Shown piece by piece: positions 10,081 to 21,612 of a DNA stretch of 64,000 bases. Location: assembly GCF_024763615.1 (NCBI RefSeq), contig NC_077222.1, forward strand, positions 73,036,001-73,100,000, read 5' to 3'. The notes beneath the pieces are model-generated. The model saw only the letters and a list, made by a program, of their open reading frames with translations, was not told where the DNA came from and ran no database searches. A program made the position numbers and the translations under genes. This DNA is from Phlebotomus papatasi (taxonomy: Eukaryota; Arthropoda; Insecta; Diptera; Psychodidae). Each line of letters opens with the position of its first letter. Within the stretch, counting starts at the first letter, position 1.

Positions 10081-13000
10081 CTGGAAATAAATGTTGAATA
10101 AGGGAAATTATATACAATATTGTGTTAGAACTAAAATAAGTTTCAACGCTTTCTTTCAACCAAACGCTGTCACGTCTGGTTTCGTTTTTATTATAATTCA
10201 AAGAACACTTATGAGTGATGGTAAAATTACAATTTTTCACGAGAGGGAGAAAGAGAGAGAGAGAGAGAGAGACTGATAAAAAATCATAAAATTATATTCG
10301 CTGGGATATAGGTTAACGATAAATTTAGACTTAACTACAATTTACTGTAACTTTTTTATTCCATATTTTTTAAGAAGAAATTAATGCACTTTCTGAGTAA
10401 GCTCTGTATAATGTAACTTTAGACCACGCCTCTTTTATACATTACGGATATAATACATATTCTAATCCTCAATATTTAATTGAGACAGGAATTATATAAA
10501 ATTGCCCAAGCAAATTAAAACTTCTTTTAAAATAAAGACGTGTGATATTTTTTTCTATACATAGACACCAAACATTTTTCTTCTCCACAAAGAAATAACA
10601 AATCACGCCCACGGTAACATTTATAGAAAATGTAAATATTTAATAACCTCACTAATAACTATATTCAATGAAAAAAAAGCTGGTGTGCGATTAACTTTTC
10701 TTCCTCATAAATTTAACACTTTTTAGATGTAAAAATATATCAACATTTTTTAATGTTAATTTTACACCTTTTTAATGGTAAATTTAACATAAAAAATAGT
10801 AAATTTAACCCCTAATACACCTAAAAAGCATAATATTTACACCGATTTCGGATCAATACTGCAGGGTAAAATAAACATTTCCGGAATGTTATTTTAACTG
10901 TTTCGGATTTCTCTGTGTTAGACGTGATTAAAAATAAAGGCTAATAATAATGCTAAATATAATAATAAATAAATATATAATAAATCCCATAGAGGTATTC
11001 TTTCCGTACAGAAGTAGTTCTTGAAAAATTCGAAAATCTATTTGAAGATCCAAAAAAGATACTGTCTTACTTCTTAATACTTTCGCAATGTGGCGGAAGT
11101 TACATCCTGTTTCGAATTTCGAAGTGCTCAAGTGTCAAAATCTGTCGGTCTTCACATCGTTGTGAGGAATAAAACAGAACAGCAACAATGAGAGGAATCA
11201 GAAAAAAGTTAAATTAACATTCCGGAAATGTTAATTTTACCCTGCAGTATTGATCCAAAATCGGTGTAAATATTACTCTTTTTGGGTGTATTAGGGATTA
11301 AAGTTACCCTTTTTCATGTTCGGGTAAAATGAACATGAAAAAAATGTGTAAAATTAACATTAAAAAATGTTGATATATTTTTACACCTAAAAAGTGTTAT
11401 AATTCTGAGGAAAAAAAGTTAATAGCACTCTCTTTTTTCTGTGAATAGTTACTGGTCTTGTCCCAGTATTTAATCACTCCATAATCACTGAGTAACTCTT
11501 TTGCCAGCTTTCTTGTGTGATATTTGATAAATTTTCCCCACCTTGTTCGAAAATCTAGTATGAAAATTCGAAATTGAATTTGAATTCTTCGAACTTCAAC
11601 GACTTTTTGTATATATTCTGCGGCCACAATGAATGTGGCCGGACTTTCCGGTTACTTGTGGCCCGGTCGCCTAATTTTGGTGACGAGAGGGGACGGCTAG
11701 ATTGGCCTTTGCTGTGTCTGCAGTGAGACACTTAAGCGTTTGCCAATCCCCTCTTCGCCTTGTGATATCACCCATATTGCAGGGTGTTCCCCTTGTTTGT
11801 GTCCTCCCGGGGCTTGCGATGGTCCATTGTTTTCCAGTTGGTCACAGTACGACACTAGCAGTCATGAGTCATGAACAAACAGAGTTTCATTTACCTTTTA
11901 TCCAAGACACTATTGGAGAATCAAAATCTACTTCTGTTCTACTACTTCTGTTCTGCTCATTATGTCTTCCCGTATTTCGAATTTCTAAACATGCATTATT
12001 TTATTTTATACAGGAATGGGATTTGCAGTCCCATGCCTTGTAGAATCAGGTACAGTGAAGCCCACTGGATGCAATTCGAACTCTTCTAATGCCAGAAAAA
12101 TTCCTGGGGAACGCTTATTTACTCAAGTATGTTGTAATATAGTTTTTAATCGTTTTATGTTTGTATATGTTTTAGAGATTATCTAGGCGGATTTATTCGT
12201 TCATAACAATACCGTTTAATCATTCTTAACAACTATTTATCAAGATCAAAAGTTGAATATATGTACTGAAGAGTGTATTTTTCAACCGAATGTTGTGGTA
12301 CTTGCACTCGTTTAAAAGGTCTTGGAAATTCTGACAAGACTGAAGCGATTATTTCTCAAAGAATGGGACGCTTTGTGATATCGTTTTTATATTAATATTT
12401 TCACTGTCCCCAATACTTAAGTTGTGCGTGAGTTCAAGTAATATATTTAGAAAAATACTCGTAGAGTAATATGAGTTTTTTCGAAATTATCTGTTTAATT
12501 TAGAACTTTAAAATTTCCTCACTTTTTTTATATGGGAAAAAGAAATAAAAACACAAAGTATCACACGATACAAAGAAAATATTGTTAGCGTAGTTTCTGA
12601 TCCAAACGATGATATCTGGGGTGATAGGATAACTTGTTTTCGATAGTATCGACTGTCGATTCTGAAAAATTTAAACGATAGCTGGACTTTTTATGTCCTT
12701 CTTATCTCTTGATAAAGAATTTATCAAAAATCACATTCTTTTCAAAATGGTACAATAAATGACTCAACACTATGAAAAAAAAGCTGAGTTTGTAAAGAAT
12801 CTCAGCTAATTGACATTCACTTAATCTAATCTAACAGAAATAGATGTATCGACATTATCGATTCGATAGTATCGAAAAGTTACCATTCCACCAATGTATA
12901 CCAAATCGTCTCATCATAATAAGAACTGTTCTAAGTGCATTTGCTTTATGTCAACAATTATTGATAATGATGTATCATAGCACGTCGTTTGCTCTGATTG

Positions 13001-16000
13001 CAGATACAAGGAAAATACAGTTAGAACACTTTAATTTTGAAGAGACAAAATGTAATTTCCATCGCCTATAAAGCAGAAGCGCTGTCTTTATTTGAATTTT
13101 TATGACTGTAGGGGAGACCGGGGTACAATTAGCCAGGGGTAGAAGTAGGCAGTGGATTTTTCTCGTTTCCCTTCAAATGTACATTGAGCAAAGTATTTTT
13201 TAATTAAAGCAGAAACACATCCCAATGTTCCCAGAAATATTTATAAGTCTGATCCTGTTATCCTACAATTTAAAAGCATTTTTATAAAATGGGTATAAAA
13301 TTGTAGTTTTGATGTTACAGTTTTTTTTGCCCAGCATTTGGTTTTCTAAGTTGTTAGTCAAAAAATCGAAGTTTTGCTTTGTTTCTGGTTTAAAAAAGTT
13401 AATTAAGAGATATTAAGAAATTGAAGAAATAAAACGAAAATGCGATAAACGGTGAGCAAAAAAAACTACGATTAATTTCTCTTACAGTTTTTTTAGCTCA
13501 CCGTTTATTTCTCATTTTATTTCTTCAATTCTCTTATATTATTTTCACCTAGTGCCACTGAGTATAAGATAAGGTAATACCGTAATCAAGAATTTGCGTA
13601 AGAATTGCATTAAAAATGCGTAAATTAACGAAATACGGTGAGCATTTTACTGTCAATGTGATTCTGCCCTTAAGCGACATATTTAGCTTCAGTGGGCTTC
13701 AGTGTATCAAGCGAAACAATATTTGGTATCTCCAGTTTAAAATTTCGTCTGGGAAACTGATGGCAATTAGTACCCCAAAATGTATATCTCTCCAGGCCGG
13801 GGCACGTGTAGCCAATGTGTCATACTTTTTTCATTATCCTCTCTAGAAAAAGGCAAGGATTTTAGAGCTTTGAACAACACTGTTTCATATAGCCAATATT
13901 CTAAGCTACTTATAAAATATAAAAATATTAGACAAACCTTATTCTTTTTTTTACAAATCATGCGCAAAAAAAAAAGCTTCATTTGCTGTCTAAAACTACC
14001 CCGGTCTCCCCTATCGACTGTTGATTACGAGAAATTGAGATAATAATCTTCATTGTTTTTCTCTGGTAGTGTACAATTGGTAGAATTCAGAATACCCTAA
14101 TAGTGTTATTGCAAAGAAAAATGAACATTTTTTTAGCACTTTATTGTTCTCAAGTGCTTCTGCGTTATCGACTTTTCTACGAATTGGTTCCTGCCACGCC
14201 TCGGGTGTTTTAGAACACGGCGAGGACTTAGAAAAACAGTCGATGCAGGAACCAACACAAAGAAAAGTCGATAATGCAGAAGCACTTGAGTAGGGTCGAA
14301 TGAACACCTCTTCGACAGGGAACCTCTACTGACACTTTTGTCAATATCTTGAAATTTATTTAAAGTTAATAAAATGTAAATAAGATAACGTTTCTTCCTT
14401 AATTTGCATTTTCTTATAAGGATAAGTGTTCAAATTTTGTATTCCAATTGACGCGTGTTCTTAAAATGTCAATAGGTATTCCTTTCACCCTACAGTAAAA
14501 TGTTAGAAAAATTAAAAGGAGAAATCTTTCTCTTGCACTTTTTAGTACATGATTTTTCTTATGTGCGTCTGTGCTATCGACTTTTCTTTGTGTTGATTTC
14601 TGTCACAACTGGTGATTTTAGAACACGATGAGGCATGGGGAAAATAGTTGTGCCAGGATCCACCACAAAAAAAGTCGATAACGTAGAAGTACATGAAAAT
14701 AATCATGTACTAAAAAAAAATATTCAAGAGAAAGATTTCCTCTTTTAATTTTTCATTGGAATAGCACCATAATTCAGAGCCTCTTCCAAATGGGACTTCA
14801 TTTCTATTAAAATTTACAAATCAAATGACAAGATTGTGGCATAGATAATTATGTAAGTAAAAATTCAGTACTAGGGTGGTGGCATTACTTGTGGCCTGTC
14901 TTTAGATATGACCTCATCGCAATTTTTGTCATAAAATGATTCCAAAACCAAAAAAATGTGATGTGTTAAGACATCAAATATTTTTAATTTTGGGTTTTTT
15001 TTGGGAAAATTCTGTATTCTATAAAAAAAATCCTGCTTAGATGATACACTGAAGCCCACTGATGCTAAATAAGTCACTTAAACATTTTAAGGAAAACGAG
15101 AAAAATCCACTGCCTACTTCTACCCCTGGCTAATTGTACCCCTGTCTCCCCTACTGTTTCTGGGAAGTCATTTTTCATCTTGTTTTCACTTTTCTAAAAT
15201 TTTAATATCAAATATGCATTTTAATAAGTCATCTTACATAAGCTTTGTAAGCTCAATCAAACTTATTTTCAGAATTTTCTTATTAGATACTGTTCTTAAT
15301 TTTAAATTCTTAAGATTTAGTAATATTTTTTATTACTACGAATTAGACGTAGTTAGTGTAATTTAATTATTCTGTCATATGAGTATCATATCATTCTATT
15401 TCATGCGAGAAAGCCTTCATTTTTTTCATAAATTTCCGAATATAGAGTAAGTATTTCTACACTGAGTGAGAGAAATCCAAAAAACTTAAAATAATATTCC
15501 AGAAATGTTTATTTTACCCTGCAGTATTAATCTGAAATCGGTGTAAATATTATGCTTTTTAGTTGTATTAGGGGTTAAAGTTACCCTTTTTCATGTTAAT
15601 TTTACCCTTTTAAAGGTGTAAAATTAACATTAAAAAATGTAGATATATTTTTACACCTAAAAAGTGTTAATTTATTAGGAAAAAAATTAATCGCACCACG
15701 GTTTTTTTCTCAGTGTAATAAATTGTTTAAAATTTCCAATGAAAACCATCTTAGGGTGGAGTAACCACTTATCGCCACTTTTAGGAAAAATAAAGTATTA
15801 ATTAAAGTATTATAACTTTTGACCCTTTATTATCAGATAACTCAAATTTGACACAAAGCTACTTAGATATATTGGCTCTAGATTCTTCAAAACAATTGTC
15901 CTACAATTCAATGCGGGAGTACATAAAAAACTGATTTTTATTAACAATGCAAAAATAACCACTTCGTCGCCACTTCTTACCACTTTTCGCCAGTTCTGTA

Positions 16001-19000
16001 ACCACTTCTCGCCACCCACTTGGAAAAGTTCAAACTCGATTATTTTGAGCAATATTATGCAAAGAATATATTCAGCATTTCTTTTTTCTCATGATCACCT
16101 TATTATTACTCACATTTAATGAATTTTCTTCACTTTTATTTGAGAAATAAAATTATTATGCTCAACGCACAATAACTTTTGTTTAGTAAACATGTTTTTG
16201 ACATTTCAAAGAGAGTGAGTGAGATCTAGATCTACTCATCTCGCTCATTTTTCTGGGAAATTTTGAAAACATGTTTACAAACATAAGTTATTGTGCGTTG
16301 GGCATTAGACTATTGCAGAAAGTAAACAAAGTAGATTTGACAACTGAGAATCTATGAAGTGAAGTTAGCGTCGCATATTGAAAAGCTATGGCGACAGGTG
16401 GTGAATCAATTTTAGAATATTACCACTTTCCGCCATGGCTCATTTTTACATAAAAATAATATAAAATTAAATATTAACTAACTAAATACAAATTTTAAGT
16501 ATTTGTTGAATGTAATTAAATGTTCAATAGACAAATTATTGATTCAAAATCGGAAATTTTGTTCGATAAAAGTTTCATGACACTTACTATATTTGGTAAG
16601 AAATATTATATTCGATACACTTGCTTAAAATATTCCTCTAAAAAATGCTCAAACATTTAAATTCAAAACAAAAAATGAGTGTTTTTCGACTCTATACGTA
16701 GCAGCAATAAAAATACAATAAACTTTGCGGCTCATTTATTTCATAAATCGTGAAAAATAGCGATTTCAATATAAGTGGCGAGAAGTGGGGCACTGGCGAG
16801 AAGTGGTGATTCCACCCTATTTCTTTGTTCTTTTACTTTTATTATTTTATTTCGTAAAGTATTAAAGAGGCGCAAGTCAGAAGCGGAAGCTTACTCAAGG
16901 GATCTCTCAGAGCCCAAATATACTAAGTCTGACCCTCAAGAATATTTAGTCTGTAAAAATTAGCAATAAAGATTTATCCCAAATTGTCATACATTGGGGA
17001 CTTAGAATCATCGATTAGAGGTCCTTATAATAAATTTCTTTTACCTAATCCTTTTATTGCCAAATTTTATAAGCAAAACAAAATATTCTCAAGGAACAGC
17101 CTGAGTTTATTTGGGACCTAATGAATATTTCAGACTCAAATAAATGAATTACAGTAAACCGTAGAAGTCCTGAAATTATTGGATATATTCTCACAACACT
17201 CACCAATAGCTGAGCCAACTTCTTCGTCACTGTCCACATTGGTGAGCGAATTGATGCTGCCTTGTCCTTCTGCATTGACCTCCAAATTAAGTACATTCCT
17301 GCGTTGGTCACTTTCAATTCTGTTCACTTCACTCATGCCCGATAGGTTCATGCCATTGTCACTCATAGATCTGTTGGTGCACACAATATTATTGCTAAAA
17401 TCATCATAATTGTCTCTATTCTGATTCCTTTGGTTGAACCTATTCGGTGATGGTGTAAACATCTGTTGTCCTCGTCCTCTTGGTGGAAATTGCTGACGCC
17501 CACGGGAATTTTGATTTTGATTATTATTATTGTTGTTGTTATTATTGTTACGAAACAACTGAAATGGCTGGAAGGTATTGGAAAAATTCTCTCTGCCCCG
17601 ACCACCGCCACCACCTGAATTGGATCCTTGATAGTTGCCAAAATTTGATTGATTTCCACGATTGAATTGATTGTAATTTGAATTTTGATAGTTTCCCTGA
17701 TAATTCCCACTGTAATTGGAATTATTGCGAAAATTTCCACCACCACGATTTCCACCTTGGCGATTGTTGTAGTAGCCACCACCACCGGAATTTCTACCAC
17801 CACGTGGATACATGGGAGCTTGTTGTGTCTCTGGTGGCGGATCCTTTTTCTTCTCCGTTTCACCTGACGGTTTGTCAGACTTTACAACCTCACTGAAATC
17901 TAAATTTCCATCCGGAGTGATTCGGACATTTTTTGTGTTATTGCGACGACTCAAATTGTGCCACATCTCTTGAGCATTGAGTATATTGGACAGGACATCA
18001 ACAGACGCTGACGATGGTTCATCGCGTGGCGTCAAAATACTATGAAGGATCCCTTTGCGATTCTGCAGGGAGGACACTGTGGATGTACGGGAACGACTTG
18101 GTGCCACTAGTAATCCCACGGATTCACTACTTCTCGCTGCATGATGCTCATTGTCACTCTCATCGTCACTCACAAAGTAATCCAATTGATTTCTCATGCC
18201 GAACAGTGACAAACTCGGAACTTCTGCACGATGCCTCTCCCACAAACTCGGTCCACCCCAGTGAGTTTCATCTTCAACAACATTTGCACTCCCTGCAGTT
18301 CCCTGCTCGGAAGTCGACATGAGAGACCTAATGGGAATCCGACAGGTTCTGCGACTTCTATTGCTCGAAGTCCTACGCCGTGTCTGAGCAGATGATCTTC
18401 GATTCCGACGTGGTCGACGAGTCTGGAAGAGTGTCTCGATATCTGTGCAACTTCTGCAGATGAGGCAGAACCAATGGCCCTCGGGCACTCTAGTCAGTGG
18501 CGGATCGAGGCAACTCATGTGATAGCCATCGTTGCAACTGTCGCAAAGGAGCAACATTTCTGCATGCCCAGAATGATTGCACAGTTGACAGTAGATGTCA
18601 TCATTGATGTCAACATATCCCTCTTCATCAGGTTCAGCCATCACTTCGGGCTTATCTGCCACCGAAATCTCCCTAATGACCCTGGGAGACCTGATATTCT
18701 CCACAATGGTGATTTTTGAGAAGGTCAATCGATCTATTGGACAGGTTCTCACTGTCTTTGACCACTCCTCAATGCATCCACCACAGTATTTGTGTGCACA
18801 AGAATCAGGAATTCCAATTTCTTGATCTTTGAGTGTCGAATAGCAAATTGTACATTTTTCACCACTTGATGTACTTTGATTGGAATCCTCATCCAAAATT
18901 GCCGTATTCACCTTTCGTCGTCGGAAAATTCTCTGGGCAAGTGGAATTTCATTCTCCGAATCACTCTCTGTTGTCTCTTCCACCTCTTCCTCCTGCACCA

Positions 19001-19535
19001 CATTCTCAGCACTATCATCGGGATTGTCATCGTCTAGCAGTGACAGTTGCCTGCTCATTGTAAAGGTCTGAATGTTCTCAATGAAACTAATATGGGTAAA
19101 TGGTAAACGATCTATTGGGCATGTTCTAACATCCTTTGACCACTCCTCAATGCACTTGCCACAGTACATGTGGGTGCATGAATTGGGAATTCCTACTTCC
19201 TGCTCTCTCAATGTTGACAGGCATATCGTGCACTTTTCACCACTTCCATTGCTGTCGCAGGAACTTTCATCAACCTCATCCCCAGGTTGCCCTATCCTCC
19301 CATTACATGGATCACCTGCCCCAGATTCACATGCACTATCACTCTCATGCTCAATTTCCTCATCTTCCGCTGATGTCCCGGCAGCAGCATTCCCCTGAAC
19401 AATCATCCGGGAACGAAGAAGCCTCGAAGGTTGTTGGCATTCATTCCGATTCCTTCTACTCCTGAGCACCCGCGAACTTCTCCTCACTTCCCGCTTACCA
19501 ATTGGACATTCAAAGTCACTATCACTATCTGACAT
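6217..19535 (-). CDS. PHRF1: PHRF1-like PHD and RING finger protein (3'-incomplete gene)
   Basis: Two large exons, 19535-17204 and 10080-6217, join into at least 2065 codons. The first exon ends on one base of a codon before a GTGAGT donor; the second begins with two bases after a TTTATTTCCAG acceptor, so the phases fit exactly. The order RING, PHD, basic/RS-rich tail is that of PHRF1, a nuclear ubiquitin ligase that in mammals links ubiquitylation to the phosphorylated Pol II tail. Fly homologues are also very long (about 2300 aa in Drosophila, from memory). The second exon ends at an AAAG/GTAAAC donor and I find no C-terminal SRI-like domain to its left, so the last exon(s) probably lie outside the window. 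A non-coding 5' exon is likely: a TAAG/GTATGT donor near 19661 and a pyrimidine-rich acceptor near 19557 enclose a roughly 100 bp 5'UTR intron. The ATG at 19535 is the first in frame. The gene assignment is firm; the inter-exon join is inferred. Confidence 0.82.
10669..10919 (-). mobile_element. CACTGAGAAA...TTTTACCC MITE, inverted copy
   Basis: Contains the family core (ATTTACACCGATTTCGGATC, CTGCAGGGTAAAAT) in reverse orientation to 15460-15715. Right terminus is TCTCTGTGTTA. Confidence 0.7.
11200..11447 (+). mobile_element. CACTGAGAAA...TTTTACCC MITE, second copy
   Basis: Same family as 10669-10919 in the opposite orientation, diverged at both ends. The pair flanks about 280 bp of apparently unique sequence. 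Confidence 0.65.
11640..12112 (-). mobile_element. Reverse-oriented SINE-like block, GC-richer
   Basis: On the minus strand it contains GCATCCAGTGGGCTTCACTG and AATTTTTCTGGCATTA, matching the SINE bodies at 39625-39825 and 43290-43480. The rest, down to 11640, is GC-richer than the surroundings and carries no intact gene. It is a truncated retroposon, perhaps with a LINE-like tail. Confidence 0.5.
12620..12890. repeat. Inverted repeat with TTTTCGATAGTATCG termini
   Basis: TAACTTGTTTTCGATAGTATCG is mirrored by CGATAGTATCGAAAAGTTA. Probably a small MITE of about 270 bp; no target duplication could be fixed. Confidence 0.45.
13405..13530. repeat. Palindrome with arms of about 45 bp
   Basis: GAAGAAATAAAACGAAAATG through AAACGGTGAGC is mirrored by GCTCACCGTTTATTTC through TTTATTTCTTC, around a short loop. 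Confidence 0.7.
14151..14292. repeat. Hairpin element TCAAGTGCTTCTGCGTTATC, copy 1
   Basis: Arms of about 45 bp: TCAAGTGCTTCTGCGTTATC...GGTTCCTGC and GCAGGAACC...GATAATGCAGAAGCACTTGA. Related copies at 14548-14702 and 37953-38358. Confidence 0.72.
14548..14702. repeat. Hairpin element, copy 2 (diverged)
   Basis: Arms AGTACATGATTTTTCTTATG...GCTATCGACTTTTCTTTGTG and the reverse complement. It shares CGACTTTTCTTTGTGTTG with the family. Confidence 0.65.
14874..15040 (+). mobile_element. GGGTGG...CATTACTTGTGGCC MITE, 3'-truncated
   Basis: The left end GGGTGGTGGCATTACTTGTGGCC follows a TA. It matches complete relatives at 45991-46211 and 49189-49406. The right terminus is missing. Confidence 0.55.
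15460..15715 (+). mobile_element. CACTGAG...CTCAGTG MITE (TA target), reference copy
   Basis: The ends CACTGAGTGAGAGAAATCC and TTTTTTTCTCAGTG are flanked by TA on both sides. The interior holds several near-palindromic TTAATTTTACCC and GGTGTAAAATTAAC words. Other copies: 10669-10919, 11200-11447, 40885-41136, 44178-44769. Confidence 0.8.
15754..16817 (-). mobile_element. GGGTGGAAT element, copy 3 (inverted, with insertion)
   Basis: It is the reverse complement of 3874-4796, with TA on both sides (TTA/GGGTGG and CCACCC/TA). A 148 bp palindromic element at 16158-16305 is inserted in it. The open frame on its minus strand matches part of one in copy 2, so it is repeat-encoded. Confidence 0.8.
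16158..16305. mobile_element. 148 bp MITE, GCACAATAACTTTTGTTT, copy 1
   Basis: Arms of about 40 bp (ATGCTCAACGCACAATAACT / AAGTTATTGTGCGTTGGGCAT) enclose a GAGTGAGATCTAGATC core. The second copy is at 38051-38200. Confidence 0.78.
16905..17040. repeat. Dispersed repeat shared with 33305-33440
   Basis: Shares words such as TTTATCCCAAATTGTCATA and GAATCATCGATTAGAGGTCC with the copy in belle intron 2. Diverged; no termini recognised. Confidence 0.5.
17204..19535 (-). CDS. PHRF1: PHRF1 N-terminal exon: two RINGs, PHD, RGG/N-rich segment
   Basis: This exon encodes residues 1-777. RING 1 runs C102-C105-C120-H122-C125-C128-C139 and ends in CPID, with Asp in place of the last ligand, as in known PHRF1 RINGs (CPVD). 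RING 2 (C228 to C265) is a close copy with the same CPID ending, and an acidic linker (residues 165-200) separates the two. A C4HC3 PHD finger follows: C316, C319, C331, C334, H339, C342, C357, C360. An Arg/Ser-rich basic stretch (372-405) comes next. Residues about 576-697 are Gly/Asn/Gln/Tyr/Arg-rich with RGG and GNYQ repeats and a run of ten Asn. Typical PHRF1 proteins have one RING, so the second is notable. The last codon is split before the donor at 17203. Confidence 0.88.
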
Positions 19536-20848
19536 TTTTCTAAGTCCAAATAGAATCTACAAAGCAGAAAAGAAGTTTTGAGGCGTGAGAAAAAAAATGG
19601 ACATGAAAAATTGTTTGAGGCCAAAAAAAAACCCAGACATTTGGCATCATCCCCACATACCTTATTTACACTTGCTTAGTCAATAAATATTCCTATCAGC
19701 TTCGTGCACTAGCTTATCTATAAATTTCAATCACTTGTGCAATAACACTAAATATATTTGCGTTTAATTGGCGACACGAAAAAGCGGCAGAATGTCAGCC
19801 ATTTTCATTCATGATGGTTTTCTAGCAAAAGTTTTTTTCATGTAGTTCAATGGACCACAGACAAAAAATCAATAAAACCCTATGCTTTCTACAATTATTC
19901 CACCAAATAAATGTTCAATGCACTTTTGCACACACCGTGCGACACTTTTTACACCGATTATCGCATAGATAAGGTCATTTTGCAAGATAATTCTCTGTTG
20001 TTATTGAAATCAATTGCATTCGACAAAATTCACGAAAATGTACTAAATTTTTTTAGCAGCGTCAATGGTACTTCCGGTTTATGCTTTCTAGCACTTTAGT
20101 ACTGTTCCGAGGGGAAAATTTAAAAATCCAACGGTTGAGAACTAAAAATATGGTTGATTTTTACAGAACTATGGCAAAAATAGTGCAACAGACTAGAATT
20201 AGAAAAAAAACATGATTTCAATATTTGGAAGAAAATTTACGAGATTGGATTATTTATTTAACCTCTGCTGATAGTGTACACATGTTTCATTATTTTTTTT
20301 TTTTATATTTCGGTTTTTTTTTTTAGTTTCATCATGCTTTTTATTTTAATGGACTCTTTCAAAGCATTCTTTTTTTTCAAATTTAGAATAGAAGAAAGCT
20401 GAGATTTAACAAATATCTCTAGGTTCTGGATTTTCTTTAGCTAAATTATTCAGTATAAGTAGAAAAACTTTGGATAAAAAGAAATGAGATTCATTCTAGC
20501 TTTTTTAGGACAAACTTCCTGCCAATATCTTCTCCGCCTATGAAAAATTTTAAGCCACGCCTTTTTTAAAAACTCACACAATAATATTATAACTTTGACA
20601 AAATTACATAATGTGTGAAACTTCAATATTATTTATATTCCTCAAAGAAAAAAATTTATTGGAAGATCAAGTTAGAATTTTAAGTAAATCCCAATTGAAA
20701 ATAATCTTAAGCCACACCCCTTTTATGAGTTGGCACTATATTCAAAACTTTAAAATTATCATATCAATCAAATTAAATTGAACATTCGTCGAACCACACC
20801 AAAAGATCAGGAAAAAAATATTTAAATGGTAAAATAATTTTAGAATTC

Positions 20849-21444
20849 GAGGAGACTGGGGCAAAATTTCTTAAAACGAAAATTTCAATATTCATTATTT
20901 TCTAAAATAAAAGAGACTGAAGCTTGAAATTTTTATTATAGATAGCCTTCATGAACCTTCTTAAACTTACAAAGTTTCAAGGAATTCGAGGAAGGATTAT
21001 GTAAAATAAAAGATAATGAAATTTTGAGCAGTATTTTTGGAATATATGGCTTACAGAATATATCAATACTGATTAGCTCAATTTAAGCACATTTCTCGTT
21101 AAGATAGAAAAAAAATTATCTGCGACAAAGTTGTAGATAGAGGAATAAATTTCCTATAAAAATATGTTTATTTGATATTTTTAACGTTTGCGAGAGTAAA
21201 ACGTCACAAATTATCCGAAGACTGACAACATTTGCCCCAGCAATTTTGAGAATTGCCACAAAATCGACTTTTAGAAAATGATTCGAAAATCACATTTCTT
21301 TTGAGATAGAGGAAAATAGTCTTCTGCAATGTTGTAGAGCAGTAAATTTCCTATAAGAATATGTTCATTATAAAACGTTTAAGTTTTCTCAGAGCTCGTC
21401 AAAGAATTAATATGCATTTTGACAAGTTTTGCCCCAGTCTCCCC
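20849..21444. mobile_element. MITE with TIR GGAGACTGGGGCAAAATTT
   Basis: The right end (AAGTTTTGCCCCAGTCTCCCC followed by TA) mirrors the left; the left TA is lost. 596 bp, non-coding. Termini resemble those of the 13111-15151 element. Confidence 0.65.
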
Positions 21445-21490
21445 TATCTGGTCAAGCTCTACGACTTCTACGTATCCCCATTATAAAGTA

Positions 21491-21612
21491 ATGTCCTAGA
21501 CACACTTATGACTTAAGCCGAGAGACGACTTAGTGGAAAATGATGGAAATGTAGTTTGACTATTATTTCTAATATAATTACGCTAAGCCGTCTCTCGGCA
21601 AATCCTCAGGTC
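21491..21612 (+). repeat. CCGAGAGACG inverted-repeat element, copy 1
   Basis: AAGCCGAGAGACGACTTAGT is mirrored by GCTAAGCCGTCTCTCGGC. The same element lies in reverse orientation at 51559-51687. Confidence 0.7.

Larger units (their letters stand above)
13111..15151. mobile_element. GGGGAGACCGGGGTAC element, 2.04 kb
   Basis: TIRs of about 67 bp, nearly perfect (GGGGAGACCGGGGTACAATT / reverse complement at 15085-15151), with TA at 13109-13110 and 15152-15153. Inside are a palindrome at 13405-13530, a second right-end-like sequence at 13997-14011, two hairpins (14151-14292, 14548-14702) and part of a GGGTGG...ATTACTTGTGGCC element from 14874. It is therefore a composite. No transposase frame is visible. 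Confidence 0.78.
10081..17203 (-). other. PHRF1 7.1 kb intron
   Basis: The stretch runs from the GTGAGT donor to the TTTATTTCCAG acceptor. It contains the mobile elements listed separately at 10669-11447, 11640-12112, 13111-15151, 15460-15715 and 15754-16817, a GA-rich microsatellite at 10243-10272, and AT-rich sequence with no exon that I can see. Confidence 0.7.

Noticed and set aside
10081..10240. A separate gene starting at 10240
   Set aside because: The stretch is intron read-through; a good acceptor at 10081 joins in phase to the donor at 17203.
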